Part shown: in pieces, positions 34,204-43,297 of the stretch
How the letters are laid out: the number at the start of each line of letters is the position of its first letter
How positions within the stretch are numbered: the first letter of the stretch is position 1
NCBI RefSeq assembly: GCF_009712475.1
Contig: NZ_VCJO01000024.1
Coordinates: 1-55,093, forward strand
Source of the DNA: Micromonospora sp. CP22
GTDB lineage: Bacteria; Actinomycetota; Actinomycetes; Mycobacteriales; Micromonosporaceae
Direction of reading: 5' to 3'
DNA: 55,093 nt
Position numbers and translations under genes: made by a program
The notes under the pieces: model-generated
What the model was told of the DNA's origin: nothing
Database searches by the model: none
What the model saw: the letters and a program-made list of their open reading frames with translations, nothing else

Positions 34204-35006
34204 CCGCGGTGCGCGTACGCACGGAGAACCAGGTGATGTATCTCCTGCTCGATGGCGGGGCCACGATGAACAGCCTGATCCCGTCGACCCTGAACGACTT
34301 CGAGCGGGCGCTGGACGCGGCGGAGGCGGACGAGGACCTGCGGGCGGTGGTGGTCACCGGCGCCGGCGAGAAGGCGTTCAGCGTCGGCATGGACATCACC
34401 TTTCTGGAGTCCTGCTTCGCCGACGTGCACGGGGTGTTCCTGCCGTTCCTCGACCGGCTGCACGCCCTGCTGCGCCGGATCGAGCTGCTTCCGGTGCCGG
34501 TGATCGCGCGGGTGAACGGTCTGGCCCGCGCCGGCGGCTTCGAGCTGCTGCTCGCCTGCGACCTTGTGGTCGCCGCCGAGAACGCGCGCGTGGGCGACAT
34601 CCACCTGCAGTTCGGCGTCCCACCGGGGGCGGGCGCCAGTCAGCGGGCAGCGCGCAAGCTCGGCGACCAGAAGGCCAAGGCGCTCCTGCTGACCTCGTTG
34701 TGGCTGGACGGTCCCACCATGGTCGAGTGGGGACTGGCGTTCTCGGCTGTTCCCAGCGAACGGCTGGACGACGAGGTCGAGCGCTTGGTGGCCGCGGTGC
34801 GGGGGCGGTCGCGCCCGGCCATCGCGGTGACCAAGCTGGCGGTCGGGGCGGCGCAGAACCTAACCCTCGAGGAGGGGCTGCGCTACGAGCGTGAGCTCTT
34901 CGAGAAGATGCAGGTCAGCACGGCGGACGCCGACGAGGGTTTTCGTGCGTACGTCGAGCGGCGCGATCCGCACTGGGGGGGTGCCGATGTCCGGCAGCTA
35001 CGTTGA
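34200..35006 (+). CDS. Enoyl-CoA hydratase/isomerase (268 aa)
   Basis: This crotonase-fold protein has VVVTGAGEKAFSVGMDITFLES (about 50-71), the first oxyanion strand-loop, and VIARVNGLARAGGFELLLACDLVVAAENARVGD (about 101-133). LQFGVPPGAG follows, where the second Glu is often found. Its C-terminus (YVERRDPHWGG) overlaps the next gene by 20 bases. The ATG at 34200 overlaps the hydrolase stop. It probably acts on the CoA ester made by the ligase of the same operon. Confidence 0.82.
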   Translation: MTAVRVRTENQVMYLLLDGGATMNSLIPSTLNDFERALDAAEADEDLRAVVVTGAGEKAFSVGMDITFLESCFADVHGVFLPFLDRLHALLRRIELLPVPVIARVNGLARAGGFELLLACDLVVAAENARVGDIHLQFGVPPGAGASQRAARKLGDQKAKALLLTSLWLDGPTMVEWGLAFSAVPSERLDDEVERLVAAVRGRSRPAIAVTKLAVGAAQNLTLEEGLRYERELFEKMQVSTADADEGFRAYVERRDPHWGGADVRQLR

Positions 35007-35406
35007 GACCCCGGGCGTCGAGATCACCGACGAGCTGATCAGGACGATCGTGTCGAGCGGCGGATACACGCATCCGCTGTTCAACCCGACGCCCGGGCAG
35101 CGCGCCGAAGGCGTTGACGCGCCGCTGCCGGGCCAGGGCGTGCTGCTGCTGGCCGGCGGTCTCGTCGAGCAGTCGGGGATTCTCGACCGCGCCATCGCCC
35201 TGCTCGAGCTGCGGTCGGTGGTGTTCCACTCGATGGTGCGTGCCGGTGCGTGGCTTCGCGTTCGGCTCACCCCCGGGCCGGTGCGGCACACCCGCAGCGG
35301 CAAGGCGATCCAGGAGTTCGCCTGGCAGGTCGTCGACGGAGCGGGGGCGGCGGTGGCCGAGGCGACGGCGGTGATGTTGATGGCTGACCCGGTGAAGGAA
35401 CGGTAA
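34987..35406 (+). CDS. MaoC-like hotdog-fold hydratase (139 aa)
   Basis: This single hotdog-fold domain has SSGGYTHPLFNP near residues 22-33, with a His in the position of the MaoC active-site D-x4-H motif. GQGVLLLAGGLVEQSG forms the long central helix, and LELRSVVFHSMVRAGAWLRVRLTPGP the sheet. The catalytic Asp is not evident, so hydratase activity is uncertain and thioesterase is possible. The ATG at 34987 lies inside the preceding gene. Confidence 0.65.
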   Translation: MSGSYVETPGVEITDELIRTIVSSGGYTHPLFNPTPGQRAEGVDAPLPGQGVLLLAGGLVEQSGILDRAIALLELRSVVFHSMVRAGAWLRVRLTPGPVRHTRSGKAIQEFAWQVVDGAGAAVAEATAVMLMADPVKER

Positions 35407-35409
35407 CTG

Positions 35410-36972
35410 GTGGGCACCGAACTGAACATGGCAAACGGCGTCCGGGAGTTCGCCCGGTCCGCTCCGAACCGCGTCGCCGTCGTGGACGGCGACCGTAGCC
35501 TCACATTCGCGGGGCTGCACGAGCGATCCAGCCGGCTGGCCGCCGGCCTGCTCGCCTCGGGCCTGCGCCCGGGCGACGCCGTCGCCGTGCTGTCGGCGAA
35601 TCGCATGGAGTATTTCGAGGTCGCCACGGGGTTGGCCAAGGCCGGCCTACCGATGGTGCCGTTGAACTCGAAGAACGCCGCCGCGGACAACGAGTACATC
35701 GTCGGGCACTCGGGAGCGCGGGTCCTGATCATGGACTCCGCGCTGCACGGCAACGCCGAGTCGATCGTGGATGGACTGGACCTCGTGCTCAGCTTCGACG
35801 GCCAGGTCGGGCGCGACTACGAGGCGTTCCTCGATCGGGCTGCCGCCCGTGACCCGCGGGTGGCCGTGGGCGAGCGGGACACCTTTTGCATCACCTACAC
35901 GTCCGGCACGACGGGCGTGCCCAAGGGGGTCGTGCTGACCCACCGTGGGCGGGTGCTGACGGCGTACGGCGCCGCGATCGAGTACGGGCTGGGACCCTCG
36001 CGGGTGACCACGGCCGTGGCGCCCCTGTACCACGGCGCAGGCTTCTCGTTCGGCTACGCCGGCCCGCAGTTGGGTGGAGAGACGTGGGTGCTGCGCAAGT
36101 GGGACCCGGAGGAGTTCCTGCGTATGCTCGAACGGTCCCGCACCAGCACGGTGTTCCTGGTCCCCACGCACGCTCAGCAGATCCGGCGGCTGGTCGCGGA
36201 GCCCGCCGGGGCCTACGATCTGTCCGCCCTGCGGACCCTCTACTTCAACGCGGCCGCGCTGCCGGTCGAGCTGAAGGAGTGGGTGCACGAAGCCTTCCCT
36301 GGGGTCGGGGTCCACGAACTGTACGGTTCGACGGAGTGCTCGATCGTGACGAACCTCAGGCCGGAGGATTCGATGCGCAAGGCTGGCAGCGTGGGGCATC
36401 CGTGGTTCATGAACGACGTGCGGTTGCTCGACGACGAGGGCCGAGAGGTCCCGCCCGGCGTGCCCGGTGAGTTGTTCGCGCGCTCGCCGATGCTCATGGC
36501 CGGCTACCTTGGCGACGAGGCCGCCACCCGGCAGGCGACCACCACGGACGGCTTCGTCACGGTGGGTGACATCGCGGTGCGTGACGACGAGGGCTTTATC
36601 TCCATTGTGGACCGCAAGAAGGATATGATCATCGCCGGCGGCGTGAATATCTTCCCGCGGGAGATCGAAGAGGTGGTCGTCCGACACCACGACGTCAACG
36701 AGGTCGCCGTCATCGGTGTGCCGGACGAGACGTACGGCGAGCGGATCGCGGCGTTCGTGGTGCCCGCCGGGGGACGCGAGGTGGACCTCGGCTCCCTGGA
36801 GACGCACGTGCGGGCCAGCGTGGCGCGATACAAGGTTCCGCGCGAGTGGCATGTAATCGACAACCTCCCCCGCAACGCGGGCGGCAAGATTCTTAAGCGG
36901 CAGCTACGCGACGAGTACCTCGCCCGCGCCGGAACACGGGCGTCAACGGCGAAGGAGAAGGGTCAGCCATGA
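35410..36972 (+). CDS. Acyl-CoA synthetase / AMP-dependent ligase (520 aa)
   Basis: It activates a carboxylic acid with ATP and CoA. Motifs in order: P-loop ITYTSGTTGVPKGVV (about 162-176), VAPLYHGAGFSFGYAG, HELYGSTECS (about 300), the hinge VGDIAVRDDEGFISIVDRKKDMI with GGVNIFPREIE, and the catalytic Lys in NAGGKILKRQLR near the C-terminus. Length is typical. The GTG at 35410 comes after AAGGA; an ATG at 35428 is the alternative. The gene overlaps the regulator by four bases. Substrate specificity cannot be read. Confidence 0.9.
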   Translation: MGTELNMANGVREFARSAPNRVAVVDGDRSLTFAGLHERSSRLAAGLLASGLRPGDAVAVLSANRMEYFEVATGLAKAGLPMVPLNSKNAAADNEYIVGHSGARVLIMDSALHGNAESIVDGLDLVLSFDGQVGRDYEAFLDRAAARDPRVAVGERDTFCITYTSGTTGVPKGVVLTHRGRVLTAYGAAIEYGLGPSRVTTAVAPLYHGAGFSFGYAGPQLGGETWVLRKWDPEEFLRMLERSRTSTVFLVPTHAQQIRRLVAEPAGAYDLSALRTLYFNAAALPVELKEWVHEAFPGVGVHELYGSTECSIVTNLRPEDSMRKAGSVGHPWFMNDVRLLDDEGREVPPGVPGELFARSPMLMAGYLGDEAATRQATTTDGFVTVGDIAVRDDEGFISIVDRKKDMIIAGGVNIFPREIEEVVVRHHDVNEVAVIGVPDETYGERIAAFVVPAGGREVDLGSLETHVRASVARYKVPREWHVIDNLPRNAGGKILKRQLRDEYLARAGTRASTAKEKGQP

Positions 36973-37718
36973 CCGGTAATCCCCTGAAAGAGATCCAGGG
37001 CGCCCGGGGCGGCTCCGGCAACCTGCCGGTGAGCAGGGTGCGGACCGCCTACCAGCAGGTGGCCGACCAACTGCGGGAGCTGATCCTCACGGGCTCCCTC
37101 TCCGCAGGGGACCGATTGCCGTCCGAGGCGGAGCTCGCCGCGACGTTCGGCGTCAGCCGGAGCACGGTGCGGGAGGCACTGCGGGTCCTGGCCTCGCGGG
37201 ACCTCATCCGCACGACGCGGGGTACCACCGGCGGGACCTTCGTGAGCACGGTGAACTTCGAGCAGGTCAGCGACTATCTCGAAACCAGCATCGGGCTGAT
37301 GTCCGGTAGCGCCTCGGTCACCGTCGGCGAGATGCTCGAGGCGCGCGAGGTGCTGGAGGTGCCCGCGGCGCGGCTGGCCGCGCTGCGCCGCGGGGACGAC
37401 CATCTCAAGGCGCTGCGCGAGGCGATCGAGCGGGAGATGCTTACCCGGGGCCGCGGGGGCCGGTTCCGCGAGCACCGCAACTTTCACGCCATCATCGTCG
37501 AGGCCGCGGGCAACCGCCTGTTGAGCATGATGACCGAGCCAGTCTTCCGAGTGCTCCAAGCGAAGTTCCTCTCGCCGAACGTCCCCGACGAGTTCTGGGC
37601 CGGCGTGGACCACGAGCACGAGGCGATCCTCGCCGCGATCGAGAACGGTGACGGTGAGGCGGCGGCGGCCGAGATGCTGAAGCACCTGATTGCCCTGCGC
37701 GAAGCGTACAGCGATTAG
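36969..37718 (+). CDS. GntR-family regulator with FCD domain (249 aa)
   Basis: The N-terminal winged helix-turn-helix runs from QQVADQLRELILTGSLSAGDRLPSE through FGVSRSTVREALRVLASRDLI to the wing TTRGTTGGTFV (about 30-97). The C-terminal FCD effector domain has EAREVLEVPAARLAA, HRNFHAIIVEAAGN and DHEHEAILAAIENGD, with His residues suited to a bound metal and an organic acid or acyl-CoA ligand. It closes the ABC-transporter/ligase operon. Near-palindromes CAAACGTCTG at 27165 and 37841 are likely targets, which would make it the local controller of the whole island. Confidence 0.88.
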   Translation: MTGNPLKEIQGARGGSGNLPVSRVRTAYQQVADQLRELILTGSLSAGDRLPSEAELAATFGVSRSTVREALRVLASRDLIRTTRGTTGGTFVSTVNFEQVSDYLETSIGLMSGSASVTVGEMLEAREVLEVPAARLAALRRGDDHLKALREAIEREMLTRGRGGRFREHRNFHAIIVEAAGNRLLSMMTEPVFRVLQAKFLSPNVPDEFWAGVDHEHEAILAAIENGDGEAAAAEMLKHLIALREAYSD

Positions 37719-37832
37719 GCTTGCCGAAATGTCTGACATATAGCAACGAGACCTCGCGTACGGATTGCTCAGCGGGCGCTCATTGCTGCTCTGAACTGCT
37801 TAGACGGACCGCGTGGAGCGCCTTCCCGGTGG

Positions 37833-37861
37833 TTGACATTCAAACGTCTGAGGTTTAACCT
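37833..37861 (+). promoter_or_regulatory. Promoter with embedded CAAACGTCTG operator
   Basis: A consensus -35 TTGACA (37833-37838) and a -10-like TAACCT (37856-37861) are 17 bases apart. The spacer contains TCAAACGTCTGA (37840-37851), the same near-palindrome as at 27163-27176. A bound GntR protein would block RNA polymerase. The promoter reads into the long 37896-49166 operon. Confidence 0.65.
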
Positions 37862-37895
37862 CGGGCCTACGGGATGATCGCTTGAGAGGCGCGGT

Positions 37896-38420
37896 ATGAC
37901 AGTCAAGCCGGGGTGGACGGGTCGCTTCTACGAGGACTTCGAGTTGGGTGACGTCTACAAGCACCCGCTGGGCCGCACAGTCACCGAGAACGACAACATC
38001 TGGTTCTCGCTGTTGACCATGAACACCAACCAGATGCACTTCAACTCCCTCTACGCGTCGCAGTCGGAGTTCAAGAAACCACTGGTGGTCTCCACGCTGA
38101 CCGTGGCGATTGCGGTCGGCCAGAGCGTCACGGACATCACCCAGAACGCCTTCGCCAACCTCGGCTGGGACGAGATCCGGATGACCCACCCGGTCTTCGC
38201 CGGCGACACGTTGTTCAGCGAGTCGCTCGTGCTGGAAAAGCGGGAGTCGGGCAGTCGCCCGCACGCCGGCATCGTCACCGTTCGCACCCGCACACTGAAC
38301 CAGCACGGCGACGAGGTCTGCTCGTTCAAACGGACGTTCTACGTCTACAAGCGGGGGGCCGAGCAGATCGAAGGAATCTTCCCCGAGGGCAAGGCACCGC
38401 TGACGCTGGACCAGGAGTGA
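37896..38420 (+). CDS. MaoC-family dehydratase (174 aa)
   Basis: This is a typical actinobacterial MaoC-like (R)-hydratase. GRFYEDFELGDVYKHPLGRTVTENDN (about 10-35) leads into WFSLLTMNTNQMHFNSLYA, which carries the active-site Asn/His pair. PLVVSTLTVAIAVGQSVTDI and HPVFAGDTLFSESLVLEKRES form the hotdog helix and strands. The sequence resembles mesaconyl-CoA/enoyl-CoA hydratase-like proteins, but substrate is open. It is the first gene downstream of the regulated promoter. Confidence 0.82.
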   Translation: MTVKPGWTGRFYEDFELGDVYKHPLGRTVTENDNIWFSLLTMNTNQMHFNSLYASQSEFKKPLVVSTLTVAIAVGQSVTDITQNAFANLGWDEIRMTHPVFAGDTLFSESLVLEKRESGSRPHAGIVTVRTRTLNQHGDEVCSFKRTFYVYKRGAEQIEGIFPEGKAPLTLDQE

Positions 38421-38425
38421 GTCGG

Positions 38426-39460
38426 ATGCGCATCACCTACCAGCCCTGGGGCGAAACCCTCGAGGAGTTCGTCAACGCGGGGCGGCGCGCGGAAGAGGCC
38501 GGCGCCGAGGTCCTGTGGGTCTCGGAGCTGCACCGCAGCGCCACGATCACCGCGGCGGCGCTGGCGCAGGGCACCAGCCGCGCGAAGATCGGTACCTCGA
38601 TCGCCCTGGCGTTCACCCGCAGCCCGATGATCACCGCCCTTGAGGCGTTGGATATCGACGAACTGTCGGACGGACGTTTCGTGCTCGGGCTGGGGTCAGG
38701 TGTGCAGCGACTCAACGAGCAGTGGCACAACGCACGCTTCGGCAAGCCGGTGCCGCACATGCGGGAGACGGTCCGCAACATCCGGCACTTCTGGCGGACC
38801 TGCACCTCCGGCGAGCAGATCGCCCTCGACGGCGAGTACGAGCCGATGCACATCCGCGGCTACGAGCGGCCGTTCCCGGTCCTGCGGCAGCAGATCCCGG
38901 TCTACCTCGCCGCGATGGGGCCGGCAATGACGCGGCTGACCGGCCAAATCGGCGACGGCTGGATCAGCCACGAGCTCTGCTCGCCGCGCTACCTCGTCGA
39001 GCGGGTCCTGCCCGAGTTGGAGGCCGGGATCGCCCGCACCGAGGGCAAGACGCGCCCCGACGTTGACGTCGTCGTCTCGGCCTGCTGCTCGGTGGACCCC
39101 GATCCCGTGCAGGCACGCTGGAGGGTGGCGGGCCTGGTCGGCTTCTACGCCAGCGTGCGCACCTACGCCGACTTCTTCGACTTCCACGGGCTGAGCGAGC
39201 AGCAGCAGGCGGTGATCGACGCGTTCCGCGCCGGTCAGGGCGCGGACTACCTGGCCGACCAGGTCAGCGACGAGATGGTCGACGCGCTCACCCTCGCCGG
39301 CGACCGCGACCACGTGGCCGCGCGGATCGCCGCGTACGAGGGGAAGGCCGACTCGGTGAAGCTCAGCCCGCCCACCCACGGCATCGGCGCCGAGGACGTG
39401 CGCGTGGCGCAGAACGAGATTCTGGCCTTGATCGCAGAACTGACCGGAGGCAAGGCATGA
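38426..39460 (+). CDS. LLM-class, probably F420-dependent oxidoreductase (344 aa)
   Basis: The luciferase-like TIM barrel is shown by ITYQPWGETLEEFVNAGRRAEEAG, LWVSELHRSATITAAALAQGT, GTSIALAFTRSPMITALEALDIDELSDGRFVLGLGSG and IPVYLAAMGPAMTRLTGQIGDGW. Such proteins in actinomycetes usually use F420, less often FMN. An F420:NADP oxidoreductase gene at 51371 supports F420 here. The ATG at 38426 has GGAG upstream; a GTG at 38417 is also in frame. It may oxygenate or reduce the pathway intermediate. Confidence 0.85.
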   Translation: MRITYQPWGETLEEFVNAGRRAEEAGAEVLWVSELHRSATITAAALAQGTSRAKIGTSIALAFTRSPMITALEALDIDELSDGRFVLGLGSGVQRLNEQWHNARFGKPVPHMRETVRNIRHFWRTCTSGEQIALDGEYEPMHIRGYERPFPVLRQQIPVYLAAMGPAMTRLTGQIGDGWISHELCSPRYLVERVLPELEAGIARTEGKTRPDVDVVVSACCSVDPDPVQARWRVAGLVGFYASVRTYADFFDFHGLSEQQQAVIDAFRAGQGADYLADQVSDEMVDALTLAGDRDHVAARIAAYEGKADSVKLSPPTHGIGAEDVRVAQNEILALIAELTGGKA

Positions 39461-40707
39461 GACCGCTGGAGGACGTGCGGATCATCTCGCTCGAGCAGTA
39501 CGGGGCCGGCCCCTTCGGCAGCGTGCACCTGGCCGATCTCGGGGCGGAGGTCGTCAAGATCGAGGATCCCCGGGTCGGCGGAGACGTCGGCCGCTACGTT
39601 CCGCCGTACGCCGAGGGCGAGGACTCGCTCTTCTTCGAGACCTTCAACCGCAACAAGAAGAGCATCTCTCTCGACCTGACCACGCGAGCCGGCCGCGAGG
39701 TCTTCGAGGAACTGGTGAAGGTCTCCGACGCCGTCTACTCCAACCTGCGCGGGGACGTGCCGGAGAAGATCGGCATCACCTACGACCAGCTCAAGCACCT
39801 CAACCCGGCGATCGTCTGCTGCTCGCTGACCGGGTTCGGCATGACCGGGCCGCGGAAGAACGAGCCCGGCTACGACTACGTGCTGCAGGGCCTGGCCGGC
39901 TGGATGGACCTCACCGGTGAGCCGGACGGTCCGCCGACCAAGTCGGGCCTGTCCCTGGTCGACTTCTCCGGTGGCTACGTCGCGGCGATCGCCCTGCTGG
40001 CGGGGCTGCACGCGGCGCGGCGGGACGGCGTGGGCATGGACTGCGACGTGAGCCTCTACGACACCGCGATCGCGATGTTGACCTACCCCGCGGCGTGGCA
40101 CCTCAACGCCGGCTACCAGCCGGCCAGGACCCGCCACTCGGCGCACCCCTCGCTGGTGCCGTTCCAGGCGTTCCAGGCCAGCGACGGCTGGCTCGTGGTC
40201 GGCTGCGCGAAGGAGAAGTTCTGGGCCCGCCTAGCGGAGGTGATCGGCCACCCCGAGTGGGCGGCGCACGGGTCGCCGTACGCCAACTTCTCCGGGCGTC
40301 AGCAGCACCGTGAGGAGCTGCTGGCCAAGCTGGAGGACATCTTCCGGCGGCGCACGGTCGACGAGTGGCTGTCGGTGCTCTACCCCGCGAGTATCCCCTG
40401 CGGCCCGATCAACGACGTGCCGGCGGCGCTCAAGGAGGCGCACACCCTCGCCCGCAACCTGGTCGTGACGACCGAGCACCCGCGGTTCGGCACCGTCCAG
40501 CAGGTCGCCTCGCCGGTGCGCGTCGGGGCGGAGCTCCCGCAGTACCGCCGGGCGCCGCTGCGCAACGAGCACTTCGACGAGGTGTTGCGCGACATCGCCG
40601 GCCTCGACGACGGGAAGATCGCCGAGCTGCGCCGCGACGGCGCGTTCGGCGCCGAACCGGCGACCGGCCAGTCCGACGCCCCCGGCCCGGAGACCGGCTC
40701 CCGATGA
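39457..40707 (+). CDS. CaiB/BaiF-type (family III) CoA-transferase (416 aa)
   Basis: It moves CoA between carboxylic acids. The N-terminal ISLEQYGAGPFGSVHLADLGAEVVKIEDP, the block SNLRGDVPEKIGITYDQLKHLNPAIV, and GYDYVLQGLAGWMDLTG are family hallmarks. The catalytic Asp is in CDVSLYDTAIAML (about residue 193). Length is typical. Four-base overlaps with both neighbours place it in a tightly coupled operon. It provides a second CoA-activation route beside the ligase at 35410. Confidence 0.88.
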   Translation: MRPLEDVRIISLEQYGAGPFGSVHLADLGAEVVKIEDPRVGGDVGRYVPPYAEGEDSLFFETFNRNKKSISLDLTTRAGREVFEELVKVSDAVYSNLRGDVPEKIGITYDQLKHLNPAIVCCSLTGFGMTGPRKNEPGYDYVLQGLAGWMDLTGEPDGPPTKSGLSLVDFSGGYVAAIALLAGLHAARRDGVGMDCDVSLYDTAIAMLTYPAAWHLNAGYQPARTRHSAHPSLVPFQAFQASDGWLVVGCAKEKFWARLAEVIGHPEWAAHGSPYANFSGRQQHREELLAKLEDIFRRRTVDEWLSVLYPASIPCGPINDVPAALKEAHTLARNLVVTTEHPRFGTVQQVASPVRVGAELPQYRRAPLRNEHFDEVLRDIAGLDDGKIAELRRDGAFGAEPATGQSDAPGPETGSR

Positions 40708-42077
40708 TCGCCTCAACGCTGGCCGAATGGGGACTCTCGGTCCGGGCGTTCCCGGCGGAGGTTCGCCGGGCGGCGCAGCGGCACCTGTTCGACGGGCTGG
40801 CCAACGCGGTCGGCGCGGTGCGCACCGGCGCGGTCTCGGCGGCGGCCACCGTGGCCGCGGAGCTGGGCGGCCCGCGGGAGGCGACGATCCTGGGCCGCGG
40901 GCCGCGGGTCTCCGCGCCCGCGGCGGCCCTCGCGAACGGGTCGCTCGTGCACGCCCTCGACTTCGACGACACCCACGCCGGCGGCCTCATCCACGCCACC
41001 GCGGTGGTGCTGCCGGCCGCCCTGGCCGTTGGCGAGCAGACCGCCGCGTCGGGCCCGGCGGTGCTCGACGCGGCGATCGTCGGGTATGAGGCCGCCTGCC
41101 GGATCGCGGCCGCGGTACCACACGGGTTCCACGCCCGCGGTCTGCACGCGACGATGGTGGCCGGCGTCTTCTCGTCGGCCCTGGTGGCGGCGCGCCTGTC
41201 CGGGCTGGATGCCGAGCGCACCACCCACGCGCTCGGCATCGCCGGCAGCCAGGCGGGCGGGCTGCTCGCCTTCCTGGGCACCGGCGCCTCCACCAAGCAG
41301 CTGCACCCCGGCTTCGCCTCGCACGCCGGCATCCTCGCCGCCCGGCTTGCCGCCGCCGGGGCGACCGGACCCGAAACGGTGTTCGATGGTCCGTACGGCA
41401 TCTACGACGCGCTCGCGGAGGGGCACGCCGACCGGGCCTCAATCGTGCGCGACCTGGGGCAGCGGTGGGAGACCACCCGCATCGGGATCAAGCCGTACCC
41501 GGCCTGCCAGTTGTCCCACGCCACGCTCGACGCGACCGCGGCGGCGCTGGCGACGCGGCCGTTCCGGCCCGGCGACGTTGACCACATCGTGGCCCGCGTG
41601 CACCCGGATTCGGCTTCGGTGGTCTGCGACACCAGCCGCGACCTGACCCGCCCGGCGAGCGACTACGCCGCCAAGTTCTCGCTGCCGTGGAGCGTGGCGG
41701 CGCTGGTCGTCGACGGCCGGCTCGGGCTGGACACCTTCGAGCCGGACTCCATCCGCCGTCCGGAGGTCGCCGAGCTCGCGGGCCGGGTCCACGTCGAGAT
41801 CACCCCGAGCGACGGCGTCGCCGCCGACGCCCCCGGCGCGGTGCGGGTCGTCCTGCGCGACGGCGCCAATATCCACGGGTCGGTGCCCCGCAGCGCGGGC
41901 GGACCCGACAACCCGCTCACCGACGAAGGCCTGATCGCCAAGGCGACGGGGCTGGCCGGCCGGGATGCCACGCCCCTGTTCGACGCGGTACGGGAGCTCG
42001 ACCAGCACCCCGACCTGGCCCCTTTGCTCGACGCCCTGGCCCGCCTCCTGCCCAGCTCTGCGAAGGAACGCCCATGA
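40704..42077 (+). CDS. MmgE/PrpD-family protein (457 aa)
   Basis: The family is named for 2-methylcitrate dehydratase, but it includes itaconate and other dehydratases, decarboxylases and isomerases. Visible blocks: FDGLANAVGAV, HALDFDDTHAGGLIHATAVVLPAALAVGE (about 88-116), ACRIAAAVPHGFHARGLHATMVAGVFSSALVAARL, and IGIKPYPACQLSHATLDA. The substrate-binding DDTH and KPYPAC motifs are intact. In this operon it probably dehydrates or isomerises an acid released or activated by neighbours. Confidence 0.85.
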   Translation: MIASTLAEWGLSVRAFPAEVRRAAQRHLFDGLANAVGAVRTGAVSAAATVAAELGGPREATILGRGPRVSAPAAALANGSLVHALDFDDTHAGGLIHATAVVLPAALAVGEQTAASGPAVLDAAIVGYEAACRIAAAVPHGFHARGLHATMVAGVFSSALVAARLSGLDAERTTHALGIAGSQAGGLLAFLGTGASTKQLHPGFASHAGILAARLAAAGATGPETVFDGPYGIYDALAEGHADRASIVRDLGQRWETTRIGIKPYPACQLSHATLDATAAALATRPFRPGDVDHIVARVHPDSASVVCDTSRDLTRPASDYAAKFSLPWSVAALVVDGRLGLDTFEPDSIRRPEVAELAGRVHVEITPSDGVAADAPGAVRVVLRDGANIHGSVPRSAGGPDNPLTDEGLIAKATGLAGRDATPLFDAVRELDQHPDLAPLLDALARLLPSSAKERP

Positions 42078-43297
42078 CATTGCACGCCATCAAGCCTGCA
42101 TCCTTCCCGTGGTTCCCCTACGAGGGCTTCACCTTCTGCCTCGGCCTGGCGGAGGGGGACGTGGCCTGGACCTCCGGCCACACCGCGGCGGCGCACGACG
42201 CGGCGGTCGGCAAGATGGTGGTCAAGGGCAGCATGGAGGAGCAGGCCCGGACCGCCTACCAGAAGGTGCTCACCATCCTCGAGGGCGCCGGTCTCCGCAT
42301 CGCGGACGTCACCCGGATCACCGAGAACGTCACGCTCTCCGGCCTGCCCGAATACGAGGCGGCCGCCGCGGTGCGTCGGGAGCTCTTCGGTGAGCACACG
42401 CCCACCGTCCGCACGGTCGTCGTGGAGCGCCTGGTCCGGCGTACCGCGTTCCTCGAGGTCGAGCTGCACGCGGTCGGCGGTGGCGGCAAGCAGTTGCGGA
42501 TCGCAAGCGAGGCGCGCGAGGCCGGCACCTGGCGGAGCTTTCCGGTGACCGAGGGCTACGACGGCGTCGTCTACCTGCCCACGATCGTGCCGATCGACGA
42601 GAACGGCGACGTCATCCACCCCGGCGACTTCGTCGGCCAGTACGCCTACTGCCTCGACCGGGCGGGCCAGCTCCTCGAGCAGGCCGGGCTGTCGTTGGAC
42701 AACGCCGTCACCACCTACGACTACTCGACCCCCGAGACCCGCGAGGTCTACCGCAAGACCCACCGGATCCGCAAGGAACGGCTCGGCGGGGCCGGCGTGT
42801 ACCCGGGCGCGGGCGGCATCCTGATGAGCCGGCTGCACCTGCCCGAGCAGCTGGTCGCCATCGACGTCACCGCCTCCCGGCACCCCCTGGAGCTGGTGAA
42901 CCCGGGCTGGAAGCGCTACGACACGCTGACCTACTCGCCGGGGATCAAGGCCGGCCGGATGCTGTTCATGTCCGGCTTCGCCGCGCTCGACATGGTGACC
43001 CAGGAGGCCCTGCACCCGGGGAACATCGGCGCCCAGGCCGAGGTGACGTACGGCTCGATCCTGACGCTGCTGAAGCACGCCGGGCTCGGCCCGGCGGACC
43101 TGCTGGAGACCACGGAGTACTGCGTGGAGTCGGCGCTGCCGGACTACCGGGCGGTGGCCCCCGTGCGCGAGCGGCTGCTCAGCCCGCCGTGGCCGGCGTC
43201 CACCGGGGCGCTCTGCAAGGGGCTGCTGCGTCCGGAGTTCCTGCTGGAGGTCTTCCCGACGGCGCTGTACCCGGCCGAGACCGAGGCGCGGGCATGA
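42074..43297 (+). CDS. Tandem RidA (YjgF/YER057c/UK114)-domain protein (407 aa)
   Basis: Two RidA-like domains are fused. Domain one spans about 15-140 (GDVAWTSGHTAA; EQARTAYQKVLTILEGAG; DVTRITENVTLSGL; PTVRTVVVERLVRRTAFLEVELHAV) and keeps the conserved Arg. Domain two spans about 270-400 (GRMLFMSGFAALD; YGSILTLLKHAGLGPADLLETTEY; ALCKGLLRPEFLLEVF) and has lost that Arg. A linker of about 120 residues joins them. Single-domain RidA proteins hydrolyse enamines or imines. In a catabolic operon such proteins may be C-N or C-C hydrolases. The function here is inference. Confidence 0.8.
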   Translation: MTLHAIKPASFPWFPYEGFTFCLGLAEGDVAWTSGHTAAAHDAAVGKMVVKGSMEEQARTAYQKVLTILEGAGLRIADVTRITENVTLSGLPEYEAAAAVRRELFGEHTPTVRTVVVERLVRRTAFLEVELHAVGGGGKQLRIASEAREAGTWRSFPVTEGYDGVVYLPTIVPIDENGDVIHPGDFVGQYAYCLDRAGQLLEQAGLSLDNAVTTYDYSTPETREVYRKTHRIRKERLGGAGVYPGAGGILMSRLHLPEQLVAIDVTASRHPLELVNPGWKRYDTLTYSPGIKAGRMLFMSGFAALDMVTQEALHPGNIGAQAEVTYGSILTLLKHAGLGPADLLETTEYCVESALPDYRAVAPVRERLLSPPWPASTGALCKGLLRPEFLLEVFPTALYPAETEARA

